Below, one piece after another: positions 59,319 to 64,000 of a stretch of DNA of 64,000 bases; position 1 is the first letter of the stretch, and each line of letters starts with the position of its first letter. A model generated the notes under the pieces. That model was not told the DNA's origin, searched no databases, and saw only the letters and a list, made by a program, of their open reading frames with translations. Made by a program: the position numbers and the translations under genes. Source of the DNA: Erwinia sp. SLM-02 (GTDB taxonomy: Bacteria > Pseudomonadota > Gammaproteobacteria > Enterobacterales > Enterobacteriaceae); NCBI RefSeq assembly GCF_037450285.1, contig NZ_JAQISN010000005.1:357888-421887 (forward strand). The letters are read 5' to 3'.

Positions 59319-60449
59319 ATGACTGAACAAACAAAAAACGCGCAGATACTGAACGGCGTCAACACAGATATTAGCGAGCTTAAATCGTTGTCCACTCTCC
59401 GCACTCGCGTAGTCAGCGATGGGGAAATCGTATCCAAATCAGCGAACGGTTTTCGTCTGTCGTATGGCAGTAACGGTGTCATGTTACGTAACGATGGCAA
59501 AACCTTTTACACATTAGTCACGCCAGCTGGCCAGGCCCAGGATGGATCATGGAACGCTCTGCGCCCCTTCTCATTCAATCTGACTTCCGGTCGGGTTTCC
59601 ATGGGAAACGGTTTAGATATCTCAGGTGGTGCAATGGTATCGCACAATGCGGGTATTGGTACCGCAACAACTTCACCGGCGACACTTATCGACGGACAGA
59701 CATACAGCTCAGCCCCCGTGCATAGTGATTTAAACAGCGGCGGCGTACTGACGAGCATGCTGATGGAAACCCGAGTCATCACTAAAAAAGATGACTATGG
59801 CTTGATTTCGTATCGCGACAGAAAGGGAAGCTGGAATGAACTTCAGGTCCGCTCTAACGCCGAGCTTTCAGTCGGGCAACTGGTCAAGCGCAATGCCAAC
59901 GGATGGCTTTGGGCTGCGGGAACCCAGAACGTTAACAATAATGCGGACCGAAAAACCAATGGTATGCATGTTCAGGGGGCGGGAAACCTCTTTGCTGAGG
60001 TATATCATTATGAACGTATCGGTAAGCAGCACATGCTGGCATTACACATCGCCAATGGTGGAAAAGAAGGCTGGTACGAATTCCGCAACGATGGCAACGC
60101 CTACACCAACGGGACCTGGAGCAGCAGTTCAGATGCTCGCATGAAAACCGATGTTGTAAAAATCAGTGATGCGCTCGACAGACTGAACAAAATTAGCGGT
60201 TACACCTACCTCAAACAGGGGGTTCAAGAAGCCGGGGTTATTGCCCAGGAAGTTGAGGCCGTCCTGCCGCAGTGCGTTACGCAAACTGAGCTACAACTCA
60301 ATGACGGCAGCGTACTCAAGGATGCGCGCAGCATCAATATTAATGGCGTCGTGGCATTACTGGTTGAAGCACTTAAAGAAGAACGAGTCGCCCGGCAGGA
60401 ACTCGAATCCCGACTACTCGTAATTGAAGCCGCAAGCGTTGGAAATTAG
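59319..60449 (+). CDS. free-standing tail-fibre-like protein with S74 intramolecular chaperone domain
   Basis: 376 residues, preceded by GAGGGAATTATC. Residues 1-265 look like a phage tail-fibre shaft/knob (FRLSYGSNGVMLRNDG, RPFSFNLTSGRVSMGNGL, LISYRDRKGSWNELQVRSNA). Residues 268-376 are a peptidase S74 auto-processing chaperone domain: SSSSDARMKTDVVKI (residues 268-282, with the cleavage serine-aspartate), LNKISGYTYL, AGVIAQEVEAVLPQ, and a final coiled coil VVALLVEALKEERVARQELESRL. Such domains drive trimer assembly and cut themselves off. No other phage gene is near; the next gene is a bacteriocin. Confidence 0.85.
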   Translation: MTEQTKNAQILNGVNTDISELKSLSTLRTRVVSDGEIVSKSANGFRLSYGSNGVMLRNDGKTFYTLVTPAGQAQDGSWNALRPFSFNLTSGRVSMGNGLDISGGAMVSHNAGIGTATTSPATLIDGQTYSSAPVHSDLNSGGVLTSMLMETRVITKKDDYGLISYRDRKGSWNELQVRSNAELSVGQLVKRNANGWLWAAGTQNVNNNADRKTNGMHVQGAGNLFAEVYHYERIGKQHMLALHIANGGKEGWYEFRNDGNAYTNGTWSSSSDARMKTDVVKISDALDRLNKISGYTYLKQGVQEAGVIAQEVEAVLPQCVTQTELQLNDGSVLKDARSININGVVALLVEALKEERVARQELESRLLVIEAASVGN

Positions 60450-60487
60450 GCGCACTACATAGTAATCCCTGTGAAAACAAGGGTAAT

Positions 60488-60532
60488 AAATGCATTTTAC
60501 TACGGATAAATAAATACATTTAAAAATGTATT
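60488..60532. other. two inverted repeats between the S74 gene and the bacteriocin gene
   Basis: AAATGCATTT (60488-60497) is a palindrome, and AATACATTT (60513-60521) pairs with AAATGTATT (60524-60532) across a two-base loop. They lie in an AT-rich 104-base gap. They may be operator or attenuator elements controlling the bacteriocin gene independently. Confidence 0.45.
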
Positions 60533-60553
60533 AAGCAACAAGGAAATGTTGTT

Positions 60554-62530
60554 ATGGCAACACCCGCATATTACCAAAATGGTATTCCCCATGCCGCCGA
60601 TGGATCAGTAATTATAACGATTACCGGTGGACCTACAAAACCAATAGAAAATACAGGTACTAATTCCTATAACCCTTTCCCTGTTCAAGTCCCATGGGAC
60701 GCTATACACGGTGGGGGGAGCGTAGTGTATGACCCCAAAAAACCAGGGCTCTACGGATTATATGGATTACGAAATAGCCAGGATCAAATAAATCAATTTC
60801 TGGACAAGGCCAACAAAGATTACCCGAACAATTCGCTTCAGGTTAAAAATGAAGCCGTTACCTTACTTAACAGTCTAAGAACAACGGGCCTCATTAATAA
60901 GCCTGAAGTTAATACTCTGGCTAAACAACTTCAGGACGCCGTTAATGCACTACAAGAGAACATTGATTTAAAGAATAAATCGACACAGGTTGTTAAAACG
61001 AAAGAGCAGGAAACCGTTAGCGCGTTCCAGGACTTCATGAACAACCATCAGATGTCAAACTTCCTCAATAAACCTGCTGATATGATAGATATCGCTATTT
61101 CATTGACGGGAAAATGGCTGGTTGACTTATGGAATAAGGCCGTCCCTCCTAAATACTATGCGGAAATTCAGGAAAAGAACAATCTCGTCACCTATCTTGA
61201 CCGAATAAAAATCATTACTGCAGATGTAAAGGCCAGGAGCGCCAATCTGGCTGAAATAAAAACCAGGATTGAAGCTGAAATTCGCAAAGTTGAGGAAGCA
61301 AGAAAAGCACTCTTTAGTCAGGCGGGTGTCATCGATGCTCCCGTCTATACAGGCGAGATGGTGAAGGCGGCAAATGTCGCACTGGCAGCAGCAGGAGCAA
61401 CCGTATTAGGCCGAGCGGGAGGTATGACGCAGTTATCTACCATGGGTAACGGCGTAATGACGACAGGCAGCGAACTGGCCGGATGGGTATCGAGTGCGCT
61501 GTGGCGAGGCGCAGTTTCCTTATCCGAAATCGCAACTACGAGTGCTTTAGGTCCGATAATCGGTGCTTTTGTCATTGGTTTTTGGCCGAAAAAGGTGGGT
61601 GAAGGTAGCGATAACTTCCCGGGTCGTGACGTCGCGATGCTTGCCGTACAGGCCAGCCTTATCGCTGCGGGTAAAACGTCTATCCGGCCAGAGATGACCT
61701 CTGTCAATTTGCCGGTTCGTGGTTTTATTTCTACAGGAAAAAACGGTCAACAAGAGGTTACGCTGGTTAAAACGGGAACCGGTGGCGTATCTGCAAGCGT
61801 ACCGGTGTATCGACCGGTTCGCGACGCGAAAACAGGGTTGGATAAGATTGTCGTTCCCAAAATGGCCGGAGTTCCATCTCGAACCATTCTGATCAATCCG
61901 ATCCCTACCGGGCCAATAGTTCCACCTCATACCGGTAACGACTCCCCGGTCCCGCGAACACCCGTACATACCGGAACGGAGATAAAGCAGGCGGACAGTA
62001 TTGTTGCAATCCCCCTGCCGGCGAACAATATCCCTTCGCTGCAGGACTTCATCTTTTGGCAGCCGGATGCAGCAGGATCCGGTGTTGAACCTGTCTATGT
62101 TATGCTCGGTGTCTATGGTGAAACCAACGCGGTTGGGAAATACAGCGGGCGGGAATATAATACCAATAAAATCGGTTTCCCCATCGAATATCTGAACTGG
62201 AGAGGTGCTATCATTAATCGCGCAGGTGTGGATTTGGTTAAACTGCATACGGGACGATTTGGTAATTCATTTAGTAATATAGCGATGATCGAACGTTTAG
62301 AAAAAATATTGAATGGCAAACTTAATGCAACTGATACCGATAAACGTTTTTACACGCATGAAATCAGGGAGCTAGAACGGTATCGCGCGTTGAGTGTTCC
62401 TGATGGAGAGCTTCCCGAGAACGAAGATGAAGTCTGGAATAACGCACATACGGCAACATTAGAGGATTATCAATTGAGTTCTGATATAAATCTCTTATAT
62501 ACACCGGAAGCTTTAAATGGACCTGAATGA
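60554..62530 (+). CDS. S-type pyocin/colicin-like bacteriocin with an unfamiliar C-terminal toxin domain
   Basis: 658 residues. The N-terminal 75 residues are Gly/Pro-rich and flexible. Residues about 75-260 are helical with a coiled coil (VKARSANLAEIKTRIEAEIRKVEEARKALF), the probable receptor-binding part. Residues about 265-520 form a Pyocin_S translocation domain (LWRGAVSLSEIATTSALGP, KKVGEGSDNFPGRDVAML, DFIFWQPDAAGSGVEPVYVML). The C-terminal 125 residues (VGKYSGREYNTNKIGFP onward) are the killing domain, with a cluster of candidate catalytic residues: His602 and Glu606 in FYTHEIRELERYR and His632 in WNNAHTATLEDYQL. This is not an HNH or colicin E3/D/E5 domain. No lysis gene is seen. Confidence 0.85.
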   Translation: MATPAYYQNGIPHAADGSVIITITGGPTKPIENTGTNSYNPFPVQVPWDAIHGGGSVVYDPKKPGLYGLYGLRNSQDQINQFLDKANKDYPNNSLQVKNEAVTLLNSLRTTGLINKPEVNTLAKQLQDAVNALQENIDLKNKSTQVVKTKEQETVSAFQDFMNNHQMSNFLNKPADMIDIAISLTGKWLVDLWNKAVPPKYYAEIQEKNNLVTYLDRIKIITADVKARSANLAEIKTRIEAEIRKVEEARKALFSQAGVIDAPVYTGEMVKAANVALAAAGATVLGRAGGMTQLSTMGNGVMTTGSELAGWVSSALWRGAVSLSEIATTSALGPIIGAFVIGFWPKKVGEGSDNFPGRDVAMLAVQASLIAAGKTSIRPEMTSVNLPVRGFISTGKNGQQEVTLVKTGTGGVSASVPVYRPVRDAKTGLDKIVVPKMAGVPSRTILINPIPTGPIVPPHTGNDSPVPRTPVHTGTEIKQADSIVAIPLPANNIPSLQDFIFWQPDAAGSGVEPVYVMLGVYGETNAVGKYSGREYNTNKIGFPIEYLNWRGAIINRAGVDLVKLHTGRFGNSFSNIAMIERLEKILNGKLNATDTDKRFYTHEIRELERYRALSVPDGELPENEDEVWNNAHTATLEDYQLSSDINLLYTPEALNGPE

Positions 62531-62545
62531 ATCAAAGGAGTACAA

Positions 62546-62836
62546 ATGATAGACTATATTGCAATGGTTAAAAATGAAGAGATGTCAGAAGTCATCCTTT
62601 TTTTGGTTGGCCGCTATGAGTCAGGCACAACATATCCCGACATGGACCGTTTTTTTGGGATGTATAAAGCTGAAGAAAAATACAACTCATATAACATCAA
62701 ATTAATTCATGATAAAAGAGCACTAGAAGAAAGTGGACAGATATTTTCAGCAAAGATCTATGGCGCAGGCATTCAAAAAGGTCCAAACTGGAAAGAACCA
62801 AAATTTGTCACCGAGAAAAAATACGGCATCGAATAG
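62546..62836 (+). CDS. cognate immunity protein for the bacteriocin
   Basis: 96 residues, starting 15 bases after the bacteriocin stop with AAAGGAGTACAA upstream. MIDYIAMVKNEEMSEVILFLVGRYESGTTYPDMDRFF, and the tail KGPNWKEPKFVTEKKYGIE. Position and size are those of bacteriocin immunity genes, and two further homologues follow. It should bind and block the toxin domain in the producer. I do not recognise the family by name. Confidence 0.85.
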   Translation: MIDYIAMVKNEEMSEVILFLVGRYESGTTYPDMDRFFGMYKAEEKYNSYNIKLIHDKRALEESGQIFSAKIYGAGIQKGPNWKEPKFVTEKKYGIE

Positions 62837-62841
62837 TTCCA
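62774..62841. repeat. 68-bp direct repeat, copy A (3' end of immunity 1)
   Basis: Covers the last 21 codons of the immunity gene plus six bases beyond the stop. It is identical to 63769-63836 except for one A/G difference. A shorter related stretch is at 63158-63201. Such repeats could mediate cassette exchange by homologous recombination. Confidence 0.9.
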
Positions 62842-62869
62842 CAAAAAACTTGATAGATATCTAAAATTT

Positions 62870-62905
62870 ACGTCCGGCAGAAAATTTTTACCGGACGTAT
62901 TATTT
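62870..62905 (+). terminator. terminator after immunity gene 1
   Basis: ACGTCCGG (62870-62877) pairs with CCGGACGT (62891-62898), followed by ATTATTTT. It probably ends the bacteriocin-immunity transcript. It resembles the stem of the last terminator in the window (ACGTCCAG...). Confidence 0.7.
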
Positions 62906-62956
62906 TGAGAATTTCATTTTCGACTTCAATAACCTAATATCCATGGAGAAAAAAAC

Positions 62957-63214
62957 ATGTCGTTGAAAGATATTATACAAAATGAAAGCATTGAGGATGT
63001 CTTGACTTTACTCGCGCCGAACTCCGATTACAGAAAATTAGATCGGTTGTACACATATACTCGATTCGAAGCGATAACCAGTGGCGAACTTTCACTCACC
63101 TTTGATGAATTATTCCGAAAGGGTATACTCCAGGATCACAATGGAGAAATAATAAAAGATCCAAACTGGAAAGAGCCAAAATTTGTCACCGAGCAAAAGT
63201 ACGATTTTAAATAA
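62957..63214 (+). CDS. second immunity-like protein with conserved tail and divergent body
   Basis: 85 residues with GGAG nine bases upstream. The first 60 residues (MSLKDIIQNESIEDVLTLLAPNSDYRKLDRLYTY) only share pattern with the other two immunity proteins, but the last 20 (DPNWKEPKFVTEQKYDFK) are nearly the same, and the DNA there (63158-63201) is close to the repeat. It looks like an immunity gene for a related but different toxin variant, or a recombinant. No toxin remnant precedes it. Confidence 0.7.
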   Translation: MSLKDIIQNESIEDVLTLLAPNSDYRKLDRLYTYTRFEAITSGELSLTFDELFRKGILQDHNGEIIKDPNWKEPKFVTEQKYDFK

Positions 63215-63319
63215 TTGTATAATTCATGATGCATGGCAGCGTTGAATGACATACTCCAAGAGTCGATGGTCTTAACAAAATGGTAACAAAAGATGTATTA
63301 AAATCATCAAATAGAAATG

Positions 63320-63539
63320 CGTAGCAAAAGATACATAAAACTGTTTACCCTGTCATTTCATAGCTTAAAAACGTTATAGGACATTGAGTCTAGCTGATGG
63401 CGTAATTTCAGAGAACGCTGCAAAAGTATGGAACAACACTCCTACACCAACATTAGGGGATTATCAACTTGCATCTGATGATAGTCTTTTTTATACGCCA
63501 GAAGCTCTAAATCCACAGAGTAAAACAAGGAGTGTAAAG
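63320..63539 (+). pseudogene. decayed orphan tail of a related bacteriocin toxin domain
   Basis: In-frame sequence YRTLSLADGVISENAAKVWN (63375-63434), then NTPTPTLGDYQLASDDSLFY and TPEALN, aligns residue for residue with the last 49 residues of the intact bacteriocin (YRALSVPDGELPENEDEVWN, NAHTATLEDYQLSSDINLLY, TPEALN). Upstream of 63372 the match continues only at base level, with frameshifts and stops. The AH of WNNAHTA is TP here, so a probable catalytic histidine is lost. No start codon or translocation domains are attached. It is a displaced toxin C-terminus. Confidence 0.8.
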
Positions 63540-63830
63540 ATGGTAGATTACGAAGGAATGGTTAAGAATGAAACAATGCAAGGCGTTATATTATACCTCG
63601 TTGGACGCAGTGATAACGGTACTAGTTATCCATCCATAGATCGGTTTTTTAATATCAACAAAGCAACTGAAAGATATATATCATACAATATTAAATTACT
63701 CCATGAAACGAAGTTTTTGGAAGACATCGGGCAGATACTTATGCCAAGAGTCTATGGTGCAGGTGTCCAAAAAGGTCCAAACTGGAAAGAGCCAAAATTT
63801 GTCACCGAGAAAAAATACGGCATCGAATAG
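63540..63830 (+). CDS. third immunity protein, paired with the orphan toxin tail
   Basis: 96 residues from ATG 63540 with AAGGAGTGTAAAG directly upstream; the frame also runs back into the toxin remnant, but the ribosome site and homology fix this start. MVDYEGMVKNETMQGVILYLVGRSDNGTSYPSIDRFF matches immunity 1 across its length, with a shared tail GPNWKEPKFVTEKKYGIE. It likely protects against a variant toxin whose gene is no longer present. Confidence 0.82.
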   Translation: MVDYEGMVKNETMQGVILYLVGRSDNGTSYPSIDRFFNINKATERYISYNIKLLHETKFLEDIGQILMPRVYGAGVQKGPNWKEPKFVTEKKYGIE

Positions 63831-63836
63831 TTCCAG
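63769..63836. repeat. 68-bp direct repeat, copy B (3' end of immunity 3)
   Basis: Matches 62774-62841 with one mismatch. The two copies are 995 bases apart, so recombination between them would delete immunity 2, the toxin remnant and most of immunity 3, or replace immunity 1. Confidence 0.9.
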
Positions 63837-63863
63837 ATAACATCGGTTAAATGCCTTTGCATC

Positions 63864-63896
63864 ACGTCCAGTAAGCGAACTTACTGGACGTTTTTT
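63864..63896 (+). terminator. strong terminator at the end of the immunity array
   Basis: ACGTCCAGTAAG (63864-63875), CGAA tetraloop, CTTACTGGACGT (63880-63891), then a run of six T. Twelve perfect pairs. Confidence 0.92.
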
Positions 63897-64000
63897 GTCA
63901 CTATAAAGTAACTTTATAACGCAGAGGGTGCTTTACCCAAACCGTGCCAAAGATGTTAGGTCTATCAACAAGCTACATCGTACCTTCTACCCTACTCCCT

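Noticed and set aside
59319..60449. Remnant of a prophage
   Set aside because: Only the S74 protein is phage-like. No integrase, capsid, terminase or tail assembly gene, and no att-like direct repeats around it were seen, so I report it as a free-standing gene instead.
60554..62530. HNH DNase or colicin E-type nuclease bacteriocin
   Set aside because: The C-terminal domain has no HH-X14-N-X8-H-X3-H motif and ends in a different conserved set, and the immunity proteins are not of the colicin E type.
62957..63214. Pseudogene of immunity 1
   Set aside because: It has its own ribosome site, an uninterrupted frame and a coherent sequence, so it is more likely a distinct immunity gene.

Overview
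The window looks like a chromosomal accessory segment from a member of the Enterobacterales, most plausibly an Erwiniaceae (Pantoea/Erwinia-like) or a close relative. The reasons are protein-level closeness to E. coli CyoABCD, CysI, Gcd, YghA and YcgZ, enterobacterial Hok/Sok and CRP/LexA/Fur-type sites, and an environmental, plant-associated catabolic gene set. I cannot fix the genus by reading alone. No rRNA, tRNA, transposase, integrase or CRISPR array was seen.

Layout. 1-8 kb: a truncated aldehyde dehydrogenase, a Rossmann-fold protein, a stress-type pair (YghA-like SDR and GH15 hydrolase), a YcgZ/YmgB-type small-regulator cluster, and a MocR-type regulator. 8-14.5 kb: a divergent second cyoABCD quinol oxidase operon without cyoE, followed by a stand-alone cysI paralogue without cysJ. 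14.7-22.2 kb: VOC and OsmC proteins, a GntR gene with a perfect operator and the mandelate-pathway pair mdlC-mdlB, an ABM/SnoaL fusion, and a LysR gene divergent from an exported VOC protein. 22.2-23.55 kb: a tandem duplication of a hok/sok type I toxin-antitoxin unit. 23.6-27.9 kb: a complete blcABC operon (gamma-butyrolactone catabolism and acyl-homoserine-lactone lactonase) with its IclR repressor blcR and a perfect 24-bp operator. 28-35.5 kb: Lrp regulator plus DMT exporter, nitronate monooxygenase, DoxX, an Fsr-type MFS pump, and the PQQ glucose dehydrogenase gcd with a perfect CRP site upstream.

35.8-46.1 kb: an 11-gene minus-strand cluster (amino-acid ABC transporter, DapA-like deaminase, D-amino-acid oxidase, aldehyde dehydrogenase, proline-racemase-family enzyme, GntR regulator, two SDRs). 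It reads as a complete trans-4-hydroxy-L-proline to 2-oxoglutarate pathway. 46.2-50.1 kb: a LysR regulator divergent from a beta-alanine/omega-amino-acid transaminase and an MmsA-type semialdehyde dehydrogenase. 50.2-50.7 kb: a type II toxin-antitoxin pair. 51-58.4 kb: a SorC-controlled sugar island (GPH symporter, clan GH-A glycosidase, split transketolase, FGGY kinase). Its two arms share an operator, TGAATA-N2-TATTCA, fused to an identical Shine-Dalgarno leader. It resembles the transketolase route for D-apiose but lacks an isomerase.

59-64 kb: an AT-richer bacteriocin island. Candidate Fur and LexA boxes precede a free-standing tail-fibre/S74 intramolecular-chaperone protein. Then come an S-type pyocin-like bacteriocin with an unfamiliar C-terminal toxin domain, its immunity gene, a second recombinant-looking immunity gene, and a decayed orphan toxin tail with a third immunity gene. 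68-bp repeats at the immunity 3' ends suggest cassette exchange. This island is the best candidate for a little-described system.
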